From contig NC_011886.1 in assembly GCF_000022025.1 (NCBI RefSeq), positions 744,001 through 808,000 on the forward strand: a stretch of 64,000 nt of DNA. Direction: 5' to 3'. The notes beneath the pieces are model-generated. The model saw only the letters and a list, made by a program, of their open reading frames with translations, was not told where the DNA came from and did not search any database. Made by a program: the position numbers and the translations under genes. This document shows positions 1 to 8,929 of this stretch, piece after piece. The stretch is from Pseudarthrobacter chlorophenolicus A6. Its GTDB lineage: Bacteria > Actinomycetota > Actinomycetes > Actinomycetales > Micrococcaceae. Every line of letters begins with the position of its first letter. Position 1 is the first letter of the stretch.

Positions 1-85
1 ACTGTTCCTCGCTTGAGGGCTGTCCGGCGTAGTAAACCTCGTCCTGGACCGGTGCTTCTGTGATGGTTGTCTCCGTGCTGGTCAA
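1..85 (-). CDS. N-terminal fragment of an unidentified protein, cut by the window edge
   Basis: An open frame on the minus strand starts with TTG at 85-83 and runs off the window after 28 codons without a stop. The fragment begins (M)TSTETTITEAPVQDEVYYAG and continues QPSSEEQ, which is acidic and hydrophilic. A Shine-Dalgarno-like GAAAGG lies about six bases upstream of the TTG, which is the reason for choosing this start. I do not recognise the family from so short a piece. It is transcribed in the same direction as the HAD gene that ends at 213, which lies upstream of it, with a gap of about 127 bases. Confidence 0.5.
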   Translation of the reverse strand, partial: MTSTETTITEAPVQDEVYYAGQPSSEEQ

Positions 86-212
86 AGTAAGCCTTTCTAC
101 CTGCATGATAGCTGCGCGGGGGAAACAGCATGTTTCGCGTGCGTCGGCTGCCCGCGTCAAGCGGGATGTGGCGGACCTCCCGGGACCGGGTGCCGCGGGG
201 GAGGGGCCGGCG

Positions 213-1142
213 TCAGGCGCCCAGTGCCTCCCGCCAGCTGCGCAGGAAGGCGCCGCCGGCGTCGTCGTGAATGACCGAATCTGAAAGTCCCAGGTCCCTG
301 GCCGTCAGGATATCGTACGGCTTCTCCGGGACGCCGTCAGCGGGGCGGACGTCCACATGCTTAACCGGGTGGTCGTTGTGGTGCAGCCAGTCGGCCATGG
401 CGTAGTCGGTCCGGGAATCACCAACGGTCCGCCAGGCCTCCGGCGTGATGCCCTGGGCGGCCAGCAGTTCCACCGCCCGGCTCGCCCCAAGGTCCTTGCC
501 AAGCCGCACCGACTCAATGTCGGTGGAGATGATGGTGGGGTCCACGCGGTAGTCCACGTCGTCGTCGGAATCCGGCGCGTGGTGGCCAAGGCGCACCACG
601 CCCAGTCCGTGGCGGGCCATCAGTTCCATGGCGTCCGCGTCAAAGAGTTTCTGCTCGGCAAGGTAGTCCGCGCTGGCCACCTCGATGTGCTGCTCCACGG
701 ACACCATGGCCCGCTTGGTTTCGTCGAAGAACATGTGCGCGCTGTAATCTTCCGCGACCAGGCGGCGGATGTCGTCGCCGTAAGCGGCAGGGACGGCCAG
801 TTCGCGGTCAACGTAGACGGGACCCGGGCCTGCGGCGGTGTAGCTGAACCACACCGCGCCCTTTTCGCAGACAGCATGGATGACGGTGCCATCCGGGATG
901 CCCGCAGCGAGCATCGGCTCCATGACCTGCTCGCGAATGAAGGCATCCGAGCGGCCGGTGTTGAAAATGACGGGGATGCCGGCGGCGGCCAGTGCCACAA
1001 GGTCCCCGATGATGTCCGGTTTGACGTCGCGCGTGACCGGGCTGGCTATCGGACCGTCCACATCCAGCAGGAGCGCCAGCGGCGGGGTTGACGGCAGGCG
1101 GGTTCCGGTCACGGACACGGCGGGGGCTTCGGATGCTGTCAT
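213..1142 (-). CDS. HAD-superfamily hydrolase (Cof/phosphatase-like)
   Basis: This protein of 309 residues is a probable phosphatase of the haloacid dehalogenase superfamily. Motif I is seen as DVDGPIAS, with the nucleophile and general acid at Asp27 and Asp29. The end of the fold shows a motif IV of the form GDSRTDYAMAD near residue 240. The region between, with an NTGRS motif II near residue 60 and a large alpha/beta insertion, fits a C2-cap type II HAD such as the Cof/sucrose-phosphatase group. Substrate cannot be read from sequence; sugar phosphates or phosphoglycolate are typical for the group. No signal peptide or membrane segment is seen, so it is cytoplasmic. The Shine-Dalgarno before the chosen ATG is weak. 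Confidence 0.85.
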   Translation of the reverse strand: MTASEAPAVSVTGTRLPSTPPLALLLDVDGPIASPVTRDVKPDIIGDLVALAAAGIPVIFNTGRSDAFIREQVMEPMLAAGIPDGTVIHAVCEKGAVWFSYTAAGPGPVYVDRELAVPAAYGDDIRRLVAEDYSAHMFFDETKRAMVSVEQHIEVASADYLAEQKLFDADAMELMARHGLGVVRLGHHAPDSDDDVDYRVDPTIISTDIESVRLGKDLGASRAVELLAAQGITPEAWRTVGDSRTDYAMADWLHHNDHPVKHVDVRPADGVPEKPYDILTARDLGLSDSVIHDDAGGAFLRSWREALGA

Positions 1143-1286
1143 GGAGCCATTGTCTCAGTTGGGTGGTCAACTCCCCGCCCCGGCGGGCCAAAGGTCACCG
1201 CGTGTGACATGGTCACCGTTTGGCATCAACCTCAAGGCGGCACGGCCGGGTACTTCCGCTGCCGTCGGCAGGATGCCTAGGGTGGC

Positions 1287-1589
1287 ATGGTGATATTCAA
1301 AGCTGTGGGCGAGGGCCGCCCTTACCCCGACCATGGTTACAGCACACCCAAGGACTGGGCCTCGCTGCCGCCGCGGCCGGTCCGGCTGGACGAACTGGTA
1401 ACCACCAAGCGCACCCTGGACCTGGAAGCGCTGCTGGCCGAGGACTCCACGTTCTTCGGCGACCTGTTCCCGCACGTGGTGCAGTACCAGGGCACCCTGT
1501 ACCTGGAGGACGGGCTGCACCGCGCGGTCCGGACTGCCCTGCACCAGCGCACCGCCATCCACGCCCGGGTCCTGGTGATAGATGGCTAG
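1287..1589 (+). CDS. Conserved small protein, ParB/sulfiredoxin-like fold suspected
   Basis: A 100-residue protein of unknown function. Its C-terminal half reads LYLEDGLHRAVRTALHQRT, which resembles the DGxHRxxAA element of ParB/Srx-like domains; this is a resemblance only, and catalytic use is not shown. No membrane segment or signal is seen. A GGTGG sequence lies directly before the ATG. Its last 8 bases overlap the start of the next gene, so the two are probably translated together, which links it to a LytR_C-domain envelope protein. I cannot assign a function. Confidence 0.75.
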   Translation: MVIFKAVGEGRPYPDHGYSTPKDWASLPPRPVRLDELVTTKRTLDLEALLAEDSTFFGDLFPHVVQYQGTLYLEDGLHRAVRTALHQRTAIHARVLVIDG

Positions 1590-2259
1590 GAAGAAGAAGC
1601 CGCAGGACGTCAGCGTCCTGCATGGACACCATGTGGTCAGCGGGCAGGAGCTGCGGGCCACGTTCGACTCCGGCCGGAACGCCGATGACACCGCACGTGT
1701 ACGGCGCCGGGTGCTGCACGGCGTGGTCCTGGTGCTCCTGATCGGACTGATCGCAGCGGGCATTATCACGGCCCTTGCCATCATCAACGGGAAATTCAGC
1801 ATCCCCTCTGCGGAGCCTGCCGCAAAGACCGTCAGCGCCTGCCCGGCCGCAACGTTCGACTACACGCCAAACCAACAGGTCAACCTCAACGTCTACAACT
1901 CCACCAGCAGGCCGGGGCTGGCGAAGTCCGTGGCGGATGATTTCCTGGCGCGCAAATTCGTGGTGGCTACGGTCGGGAACACCGAGCCGAGCTACCGCGG
2001 GGTTGCCGCCGTGATCTCGGGAGCTGCCGGTCAGTCCGCAGCCTTCAGTGTCCAGCGGAACCTGCCGGGCTCGGACTATTTCCAGGACAGCCGGACGGAC
2101 GGCACAGTGGATGTCATTCTTTCGCAGGATTACCGGTCTCTTGCTCCGGCGGAGCTGGTGGACCAGACGCCGGGCACGCTGAGCTGCCCCAGGGAAAGCC
2201 GGAGGGTGGCGGACGATGACATGTGGCCCGTGATGCCCTCGGCGGCGCCGGCCTCCTGA
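1582..2259 (+). CDS. Membrane-anchored LytR C-terminal domain protein
   Basis: A 225-residue single-pass membrane protein. A basic cytoplasmic N-terminus (MARKKK) is followed by one hydrophobic helix at about residues 45-68 and an extracytoplasmic part. Residues about 98-185 (VNLNVYNSTSRPGLAKSV onward) match the LytR_C domain found at the C-terminus of LytR-CpsA-Psr enzymes and also alone in actinobacteria. There is no LCP catalytic domain, so it is not itself expected to transfer glycopolymers to peptidoglycan; a role in envelope binding is an inference. It overlaps the preceding small gene by 8 bases. A 61-bp palindromic repeat fills the gap to the convergent TetR gene. Confidence 0.85.
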   Translation: MARKKKPQDVSVLHGHHVVSGQELRATFDSGRNADDTARVRRRVLHGVVLVLLIGLIAAGIITALAIINGKFSIPSAEPAAKTVSACPAATFDYTPNQQVNLNVYNSTSRPGLAKSVADDFLARKFVVATVGNTEPSYRGVAAVISGAAGQSAAFSVQRNLPGSDYFQDSRTDGTVDVILSQDYRSLAPAELVDQTPGTLSCPRESRRVADDDMWPVMPSAAPAS

Positions 2260-2264
2260 CGCCC

Positions 2265-2325
2265 GTTGCCCTATCAGTTGGGGTCGTTAAAACCTGTTTT
2301 TGGGGACCCGAAGTGATGGGGCAAC
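2265..2325. repeat. 61-bp palindromic intergenic element, family A copy 1
   Basis: The element begins GTTGCCCTATCA and ends TGATGGGGCAAC, so its arms pair over about 12 bases with internal complementary G/C runs. It occupies essentially the whole gap between two convergent genes (stops at 2259 and 2326). A second element with the same ends and exactly the same length lies at 12040-12100. Its position suggests a bidirectional terminator; its conserved ends suggest a dispersed repeat. Confidence 0.8.
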
Positions 2326-2976
2326 TCAGCCGGCCACGGCGCGAAGCGGAGCCAACCGCACGGGCCGGCCGTCGTCGTCGAACCTTGCCCCGGCGCCCAG
2401 CTGGATGAACCGCACGGTCCGCGCCACCCGCGCTTCCAGCTCCGAGGGCTCGTCGCTGCCCCGGGCCGCGCTTGAGGACAGGGTGCCCAGGATCAGCTGC
2501 GACTGCTGGCCCACATCCGCGGCAGGCAGGTAACCCTGGTCCATGCCGTCAAGCAGGATGCCCTGCAGGAGGACGCTCAGCTCACCGACGTGATCGGCGA
2601 GTTTGGCAAAGGACGACGGCGAGAGCACCGCGCCCATGGCGGGTCCGGGCGGCAGGTGGCGCCGGGTGAGGTCCTCCACCTGCGCGCGCACGTACAGGGC
2701 GAGCCGCTCCACCGGATTGTCCAGCCGGCTCAGCGCGTCCCGCAGCTCCGTGAGGAACTTTTCCGTCTCCTCCAGGGCGTAGGAGATCAGTAACTCTTCG
2801 ATGTCCGCGTAGTAGTTGTATACCGCGGTGCGCCCCACGCCGGCGTGCCGGGCAACATCGGTCATGGTCAGCCCGGGCAGGCCGTGCGAGAAGAGCAGTT
2901 CGCCGAAAGCCGTCAGGATGCGGCGTTGGGTATCGGCGCGTTGTGCTGCGTTGGTGGCCGCTGAAATCCTGGGCAT
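2326..2976 (-). CDS. TetR/AcrR family transcriptional regulator
   Basis: A 216-residue one-component repressor. The N-terminal helix-turn-helix is clear at about residues 17-62 (TMTDVARHAGVGRTAVYNYY, followed by ADIEELL). The remaining helical part is the ligand-binding and dimerisation domain, too divergent to predict the ligand. Its stop codon abuts a 61-bp palindrome shared with a convergent gene. Upstream it faces the 3' end of the DsbA-like gene on the same strand, about 56 bases away, so the two may be co-transcribed. Confidence 0.9.
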   Translation of the reverse strand: MPRISAATNAAQRADTQRRILTAFGELLFSHGLPGLTMTDVARHAGVGRTAVYNYYADIEELLISYALEETEKFLTELRDALSRLDNPVERLALYVRAQVEDLTRRHLPPGPAMGAVLSPSSFAKLADHVGELSVLLQGILLDGMDQGYLPAADVGQQSQLILGTLSSSAARGSDEPSELEARVARTVRFIQLGAGARFDDDGRPVRLAPLRAVAG

Positions 2977-3032
2977 ACAGACACTTTACCGCGATGTGTC
3001 ACTAAACGGTGACTGCCGCTCCTGCAGCCGGA

Positions 3033-3731
3033 TCAGACGCTGCAGCCGTCCGGGCCGCAGGCTTCGCCGTCGCCGGAATTGACCAGCACCAGGGGGTTGG
3101 CGTCCTGCCATGCCTGGTTGAGGGCAGCGGTGAAGGTTGCGGCGGGCTGCGCTCCGGAGAGGCCGAATTTCCGGTCGATGACAAAGAAGGGAACCCCGCT
3201 GATGCCCAGGGCGCGGCCTTCCTCGAAATCGTTGCGGACGTCGTCGGCGTACTTGTCGGTGGTGAAAAGCTCCTCCACGTCGGCGTCCGGCAGGCCCAGA
3301 TCGCCGCCGAGCGCGGTGAGGTAGTCCCGGCTGCCGATGTCCTTGCCATGCTCGAAGTGGTCGCTGAGCAGGCGCTCCTTGGCTGCGTCCTGCCTGCCGT
3401 GGGCGGCAGCCAGGTGGATCAGGCGGTGCGCGGTAAAGCTGTTGGCCACCGCCACTTTGTCGAACCGGTACTCCAGGCCTTCACCCTTGGCCTGCTCCGC
3501 AACGTGGTCAAACATCTGGGAGACCTGCTGCGGTGCCATGCCCTTGCGGGTGCTGAGGTACTCGAGTTCGGTGCCGTCATAGTGCTCGGGGAGGCCGGGA
3601 TCCAGCTGGTAGCTGCGCCACTGCACCTCAACCGCGTCACGGTGGGGGAACTCGGCCAGGGCCGCCTCGAAGCGCCGCTTGCCGATGAAACACCACGGAC
3701 AGGCAACGTCTGACCAGATCTCAATCTTCAT
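3033..3731 (-). CDS. DsbA-family oxidoreductase (FrnE-like)
   Basis: A thioredoxin-fold protein of about 232 residues in the FrnE group of DsbA-like enzymes. The active-site CPWC is at residues 11-14, just after the first strand MKIEIWSDVA, and the protein ends in a second cysteine pair (CGPDGC) typical of this group. No signal peptide is present, so it is cytoplasmic; FrnE proteins are polyketide- or stress-related thiol oxidoreductases/isomerases in other bacteria. I start it at the ATG that begins the conserved strand; in-frame ATG (3740) and GTG (3752) codons lie upstream and cannot be excluded, since no start has a strong Shine-Dalgarno. Confidence 0.9.
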   Translation of the reverse strand: MKIEIWSDVACPWCFIGKRRFEAALAEFPHRDAVEVQWRSYQLDPGLPEHYDGTELEYLSTRKGMAPQQVSQMFDHVAEQAKGEGLEYRFDKVAVANSFTAHRLIHLAAAHGRQDAAKERLLSDHFEHGKDIGSRDYLTALGGDLGLPDADVEELFTTDKYADDVRNDFEEGRALGISGVPFFVIDRKFGLSGAQPAATFTAALNQAWQDANPLVLVNSGDGEACGPDGCSV

Positions 3732-3951
3732 GCTGGGCATAACCGGGGCCACCCGGCAACCATTCCGGGCACCGGTGTGAGATACCCCACGGTAGGCCTT
3801 GTGGGCCGCCGCATCCTGCGGAATAGTCTGATCCAGAGGTCAAGCAGAAGGCCACACAAAATCGACAACACGCCACCGTGGCAATGCTTGCCGCGGAGGG
3901 GTGCCGCCCGGCCTGCTGGGGAGCCCGGCCCGTCTCACCTGGGAGGCCAGG

Positions 3952-5013
3952 ATGCGGATTGGTCTGGTTTCAGGACCCTGGATTCCCGTTCCACCGGCAA
4001 CGTACGGCGGCACCGAGCGCGTGGTGGATACCCTGGCCCGGGGCTTCGCCGCCGCCGGTCACGAGGTGCTCCTGGCGGCGCCGCTGGAAAGCACCTGCCC
4101 CGTACCCCTGCTGCCGGGCATGCGGACGGCGGACTATGGGGGTTTGGGCACCAGCCTCTCCGAGCTCAGCCACGTAGTCAGGGCTTACGACGGGCTGCAG
4201 GATGTGGACATCATCCATGACCACACCATGGCAGGCCCGCTCTACGCCCACCGGCCCAAAGGGGTTCCCCTGGTCACAACCATGCACGGGCCCCTCCACG
4301 CCCAGGCCGCCGACATTTACCGGGCCATTGCGCGGACCGCGGCCGTGGTTGCAATCTCCCGCGACCAGGCCTCGCACGCTCCCGACGTCCCGGTCACCCG
4401 AGTGATCCACCACGGCATGGACCTTTCCGCGGTTCCCGTGGGCACCGGACGCGGCGGGTATCTGTGCTTCGTCGGAAGGTCGTGCCCGGACAAGGGCCTC
4501 CTGGAGGCGATCAACATTGCCCGGGACGCCGGCATGCACCTGAAGATCGCGGTCAAGATGCGGGAACCGGAGGAAATGCGCTTCTTCCGGGACATGATTG
4601 AACCCATGCTGGGCCCCAACGAGGACTTTGTGGGGGAGGTGGAAGACGCGACCAAATACCGCCTGATGGGGGAAGCCGTGGCATTCCTCAATCCCATCCA
4701 ATGGTCCGAGCCGTTCGGGCTGGTCATGATCGAGGCCCTTGCCACCGGCACCCCGGTGGTCGGCACGCCCGTCGGAGCGGCCCCGGAAATCGTGGAGCAT
4801 GGCCGGACAGGCTTCCTGGGTGGCACCGGGCAGCTGGCCGGCTTCGTCCCGGCGGCGGCGGGGCTCGACCGGGGAGCCTGCCGCAGTGCGGTGCAGGCGC
4901 GTTTCAGCGCGGAGCGGATGGTGGCGGACCATCTGCGGCTCTACGCCGAACTTCTTAGCGGGAGGCTTCCGGCGGGGGTTCCGCATGCCGCCGCGGTGGA
5001 CCAGAATCGATAG
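3952..5013 (+). CDS. Glycosyltransferase family 4
   Basis: A 353-residue retaining glycosyltransferase with the GT-B fold. It begins MRIGLVSGPWIPVPPATYGG followed by TER, the glycine-rich acceptor-side loop of GT4 enzymes. The nucleotide-sugar binding half carries CFVGRSCPDKGL and the E-x7-E motif EPFGLVMIEALATGTPVVG near residues 244-262. The ATG at 3952 is preceded by GGGAGG at 3941-3946, which decides this start. The next gene, a glycogen-debranching-like enzyme, begins 61 bases downstream on the same strand, so both may act on one alpha-glucan or other glycan. Donor and acceptor are unknown. Confidence 0.9.
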   Translation: MRIGLVSGPWIPVPPATYGGTERVVDTLARGFAAAGHEVLLAAPLESTCPVPLLPGMRTADYGGLGTSLSELSHVVRAYDGLQDVDIIHDHTMAGPLYAHRPKGVPLVTTMHGPLHAQAADIYRAIARTAAVVAISRDQASHAPDVPVTRVIHHGMDLSAVPVGTGRGGYLCFVGRSCPDKGLLEAINIARDAGMHLKIAVKMREPEEMRFFRDMIEPMLGPNEDFVGEVEDATKYRLMGEAVAFLNPIQWSEPFGLVMIEALATGTPVVGTPVGAAPEIVEHGRTGFLGGTGQLAGFVPAAAGLDRGACRSAVQARFSAERMVADHLRLYAELLSGRLPAGVPHAAAVDQNR

Positions 5014-5073
5014 GGCTACGGTGCTGCCCGGACTGTCCGGGCAGCGCTTCGCCGCCTGAGAGGGGAGTCCCTG

Positions 5074-7254
5074 ATGACCGCCTGGAACGCCGACAACGAA
5101 GCCTCCGTGTCCGATTCCGGATCAGTCACCGTCCTGGAAGGCTCTTCCTTCTGCATCTCGTCCGGGAGCGGAGATATCCCGTCCGACGGCGGAACGAACG
5201 GTGCGTTCTTCCAGGACACCCGCATCATTTCGGGTTGGATGCTCCGCATCAACGGTGCGGTCCGCGAGCCCCTGACGGCACAGCGTCCGCAGCCCTTCAA
5301 GGCGACGTTCGTGGGCAGGGCGACGTGGCCCGGGGGCAGGTTCGACAGTCCCCTTGTGGTCCGGCACGTGCGTCATATCGGCCCCGGAATGCAGGACGAC
5401 ATCACCCTGGAAAACTACGCCGCCGAGCCGGTGGACTGCGACATCGAGCTGCTGGTGGAGGCGGACCAGGCAGACCTGTTCGACGTGAAGGGCAGCCGGG
5501 CCACCGGGGGCGACGACACAACGCGCACCGTCACCGACGGGAAACTTGTCATCGAAGCCGTGCGGCACGGCCAGCAGCGGGGAACCGCCATCGGGGCCCG
5601 GGGAGCCGAGGTCACCCTGGAGGGCCTGCGTTTCCGCGTCACCGTCCCTGCAAGGGGGAAATGGGCCACCAGCATCATTGTTGTGCCGCTGGTCAACGGT
5701 GTGGCTCCCGAACAGCCCTTCCGCGAAGGCCAGCTGCCGCACCACCGGGAAGGGGTGAGGCGGCACCTGGACTGGGAAGAAGGCGTCCCGCGGATCCATG
5801 TAGAGGACGCCAGCCTCCAGGACCTGCTCAACCGCAGCCAAAGCGACCTGGGCGCGCTGCGCATCTTCGACCCCCACCACCCGGACCGGGCGGCCGTCGC
5901 TGCCGGCGCCCCCTGGTTCATGGCCCTGTTCGGCCGGGACTCACTGCTGACCTCCTACATGAGCCTGATGGTCAACCCCAACCTCGCCCTGGGCACGCTG
6001 CAGACCCTGGCCGGCATCCAGGGAAAGAAGGTGGACAACGATTCCGAGGAGGAGCCCGGGCGCATCCCGCACGAGGTCCGGCTGGGGGTCACCGCCGGCT
6101 TGTCCCTCGGCGGCACGGCCTACTACGGCACCGCAGACGCCACCCCGCTGTTCGTGGCCGTCCTCGGTGAACTGAGCCGCTGGGGACTGTCCAAAGACGT
6201 GATCCAGCCGCTGCTCAGCCACGCGGACCGGGCCCTGGAATGGATCGAGAAGTACGGCGACCGCGACGGCGACGGGTTCGTGGAGTACCGGCGCCCCAAT
6301 GACCACGGGCTGGTCAACCAGGGTTGGAAGGACTCCTGGGACGGCATCAACTTCGCCGACGGGACCATCGCCGAACCACCCATCGCCCTCTGCGAAGTGC
6401 AGGCCTACGTCTACTCGGCGTATCTGGGCCGCTCCCTGCTGGCGCACTGGGGCGGGGACTCAGAACTTGAACACCACTGGGCTGCCAAGGCAGCGGCTTT
6501 CAAGGAAGAGTTCAACAAGAAGTTCTGGCTGCCGGACAAAGGCTACTTCGCCGTCGCACTGGACAAGGACAAGCGCCCGGTGGACGCCCTGACCTCCAAC
6601 ATCGGGCACTGCCTCTTCTCCGGCATCGTTGACCGGGACAAGGCGCAGTCAGTGATGGAGCACCTGATGTCCCCCCAAATGTTCACGGGGTGGGGCATCC
6701 GCACGCTCGCTTCCGACATGGGGGCCTACAACCCCGTCAGCTACCACAACGGGTCCGTCTGGCCGCACGATACCGCCATGGTGGCCACCGGCCTGATGCG
6801 CTACGGGTTCGTGGACGAGGCAAAGCGGGTGGCCCTGGGGGTCTTCGAAGCAGCCGAACATTTCGACAACCGGCTGCCCGAACTTTTCTGCGGCTTCGAC
6901 CGCGGCGAGTTCCCCGGACCCGTGCCGTACCCCACCGCGTGTTCGCCGCAGGCCTGGGCTGCCGCGGCGCCCGTCCAGCTGGCGCGGATCCTCCTCCGCT
7001 TCGACCCCGTCTTCACCCGCGGGGTGGTGCACCTGGCACCGATCCTCCCGGACACCGTGGGCGCGTTCAGGGCCGAAAACGTCCTGCTGGATTCTTCCCG
7101 GGTCACCATCACTGCAAACGGCACCAGCGGCAGCATCGACGGACTGCCCCCGGGACTGAAGCTCCTGGCCCGGCCGCGCCCGCCACTGGCGTACCCGCCG
7201 GGAAGCCCGGAGGCCGCTTCCGAGCATGCCGGGCTGAACCAGCCCGGTACGTAG
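5074..7254 (+). CDS. Amylo-alpha-1,6-glucosidase-like (glycogen debranching) enzyme
   Basis: A 726-residue protein with two parts. Residues about 20-215 match the N-terminal beta-rich domain of bacterial glycogen debranching-like enzymes (NGAFFQDTRIISGW). Residues about 260-700 form an (alpha/alpha)6 barrel with conserved blocks such as ALFGRDSLLTSYMSL, NQGWKDSWDGI and SVWPHDTAMVATGL, which carry the acidic residues of the GH133-like active site. No signal peptide is visible. Family members hydrolyse alpha-1,6 branches or related glycans; the substrate here is inferred. The gene follows a GT4 gene by 61 bases and has a GAGGGGAG Shine-Dalgarno. Confidence 0.88.
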   Translation: MTAWNADNEASVSDSGSVTVLEGSSFCISSGSGDIPSDGGTNGAFFQDTRIISGWMLRINGAVREPLTAQRPQPFKATFVGRATWPGGRFDSPLVVRHVRHIGPGMQDDITLENYAAEPVDCDIELLVEADQADLFDVKGSRATGGDDTTRTVTDGKLVIEAVRHGQQRGTAIGARGAEVTLEGLRFRVTVPARGKWATSIIVVPLVNGVAPEQPFREGQLPHHREGVRRHLDWEEGVPRIHVEDASLQDLLNRSQSDLGALRIFDPHHPDRAAVAAGAPWFMALFGRDSLLTSYMSLMVNPNLALGTLQTLAGIQGKKVDNDSEEEPGRIPHEVRLGVTAGLSLGGTAYYGTADATPLFVAVLGELSRWGLSKDVIQPLLSHADRALEWIEKYGDRDGDGFVEYRRPNDHGLVNQGWKDSWDGINFADGTIAEPPIALCEVQAYVYSAYLGRSLLAHWGGDSELEHHWAAKAAAFKEEFNKKFWLPDKGYFAVALDKDKRPVDALTSNIGHCLFSGIVDRDKAQSVMEHLMSPQMFTGWGIRTLASDMGAYNPVSYHNGSVWPHDTAMVATGLMRYGFVDEAKRVALGVFEAAEHFDNRLPELFCGFDRGEFPGPVPYPTACSPQAWAAAAPVQLARILLRFDPVFTRGVVHLAPILPDTVGAFRAENVLLDSSRVTITANGTSGSIDGLPPGLKLLARPRPPLAYPPGSPEAASEHAGLNQPGT

Positions 7255-7274
7255 GCAGCCCGGTTCGAAGGCAG

Positions 7275-7808
7275 CTATGGGAGGGCACGTTCCAGGACGA
7301 AGTCGTGTTCCACGGTGCTGCCCAGCCGGAAGGACTTGGTGCCCACCTTCCGGAACCCGGACTTCCCGTAGAAGCGGATCGCGCGGGCATTCTGGCTGTT
7401 GACGCCCAGCCAGATCCCGGCGCGGCCAGCCTCAGCGGCAGCCCGCACGCTGGCATGCATCAGTTCTGCGGCGGCCCCCAGCCCGTGGTGTTCAGGATGG
7501 ACATAGCACTTGCTGAGTTCAACCGACGGCGTGAGCGTAAGGGCAGACGCCACGTCCGGGTCCGACGCCGGCCGGTCCACCAGCAGGCTGTACCCGTTGA
7601 GCCGTTCGCCGCTGTCCAGAACCAGGATGGTGATGTCCGGATCGGCGAGGTAGCCCCGGAAATGGTCCTCACTGAGCGTGTTTGCCAGGTGCGCCGCGAT
7701 GTCCTCAGGCGAGGACGACGGCGGGCAGGCCAGCGGAAAGGTGACTGCCGCCAGCTCGGCCAGCGCGCCGGCGTCGTCCGTGGTGGCGCGGCGGATGGTG
7801 TGGCTCAT
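7275..7808 (-). CDS. GNAT-family N-acetyltransferase
   Basis: A 177-residue acetyl-CoA-dependent acyltransferase. The acetyl-CoA-binding motif region reads CYVHPEHHGLGAAAELM, followed by ARAIRFYGKSGFRKVGTKSF, the usual end of the GNAT fold. The substrate cannot be told from sequence. It lies 15 bases downstream of a hydroxyacid dehydrogenase gene on the same strand and is probably co-transcribed with it. It ends 20 bases from the convergent debranching enzyme. Confidence 0.88.
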   Translation of the reverse strand: MSHTIRRATTDDAGALAELAAVTFPLACPPSSSPEDIAAHLANTLSEDHFRGYLADPDITILVLDSGERLNGYSLLVDRPASDPDVASALTLTPSVELSKCYVHPEHHGLGAAAELMHASVRAAAEAGRAGIWLGVNSQNARAIRFYGKSGFRKVGTKSFRLGSTVEHDFVLERALP

Positions 7809-7823
7809 TCGTAACCTCCCGGG

Positions 7824-8783
7824 TCAGGCGGTGATGGTGCGGATGGGGGAGCCCGCCAGCCAGGCGGTGACGTCCTCGAAGGCGCCGCCGTAGAACTGCC
7901 GGTAGCTTTCCTGCGTGACGTAGCCCAGGTGCGGTGACAGGACGGTGTTGGGGGCCGCCAGCAGCGGGTGGCCGGCCTGCAGGGGTTCCTGGTCGAAAAC
8001 GTCCAGGGCGGCGCCGCGGATCCAGCCCTCGTTCAAGGCCCGGATCAGCGCCTCCTGGTCCACGAGGGGGCCGCGGGCGGTGTTGACCAGGATGCCTTCG
8101 GGACCCAGCAACCTCAGTTCCTGCTCACCCACAGTGTTCTCCGACCGCGGGGAGAGCCGCAGGTGCAGGGTGGCGACATCGGACACGCGGAACAGTTCCT
8201 CTTTCGATACCAGCCGCACACCGGCCTCCACCGCGGCCTCGGCAGTGAGGTTCTGGCTCCACGCCACCACCTCCATGCCAAACGCATGGCCGTAGCCCGC
8301 GATCCGGCGGCCGATCTTGCCCAGCCCCACCACTCCCAGGGTCTTGCCCGCCAGTTCGACCCCTACGGTTTTCTGCCAGGAGCCTGCCCGCAGCGAGGCT
8401 TCCTCGGCCGGAAGGTGCCGCGTGATGGCCAGGAGCAGCGCCCAGGTCAGCTCCGGCGCTGCCGTTGGCGACCCCGGTGTTCCGCAAACCGTGACGCCGT
8501 GGTCCGTGGCTGCGGCGACGTCGATGGACGCGTTGGCCATCCCCGTGGTCACCAGCAGTTCGAGGGCGGGCAGTTTCTCGAACACCTCGCGCGGGAAGGC
8601 GGTCCGCTCCCGCATGGCGATCACGATGGTGGAGCCGGAGAGTGCCGAAACCAGCGCATCCTGTGAGGCAAAGGGTTCGCGGAACGTGGAAACTGTGACC
8701 CCTTCTGCTTCCAGGGCCGCCCAGTCGGCGTAGCCATGGGCCACGTCCTGGTAGTCGTCGAGGATGGCAAGGCGGTGCGGCAT
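7824..8783 (-). CDS. D-2-hydroxyacid dehydrogenase family protein
   Basis: A 319-residue NAD(P)-dependent dehydrogenase of the D-isomer-specific 2-hydroxyacid family, which also includes phosphoglycerate and glyoxylate/hydroxypyruvate reductases. The Rossmann motif is LGVVGLGKIGRRIAGYG at about residues 148-164. The catalytic set is visible as NTARGPLVD (Arg), the DVFDQEPL glutamate and the late histidine in LSPHLGYVT. The exact substrate is not resolved. It heads a probable two-gene operon with the GNAT gene and is divergent from the CynX-like transporter. Confidence 0.9.
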   Translation of the reverse strand: MPHRLAILDDYQDVAHGYADWAALEAEGVTVSTFREPFASQDALVSALSGSTIVIAMRERTAFPREVFEKLPALELLVTTGMANASIDVAAATDHGVTVCGTPGSPTAAPELTWALLLAITRHLPAEEASLRAGSWQKTVGVELAGKTLGVVGLGKIGRRIAGYGHAFGMEVVAWSQNLTAEAAVEAGVRLVSKEELFRVSDVATLHLRLSPRSENTVGEQELRLLGPEGILVNTARGPLVDQEALIRALNEGWIRGAALDVFDQEPLQAGHPLLAAPNTVLSPHLGYVTQESYRQFYGGAFEDVTAWLAGSPIRTITA

Positions 8784-8929
8784 GGCGGTGTCCTGTCCTT
8801 CGCGGTGTCCGTTGGGGGCAGGTTCATCCTAAGCCTGGGGGTCACGCGATGCCCTGCGGAACCTGCGCCCCTGCGCGGCGTGATAGCAATGAAGGTGATG
8901 AGTGACTTCCTGTTCCCCCTTTACGCCCC

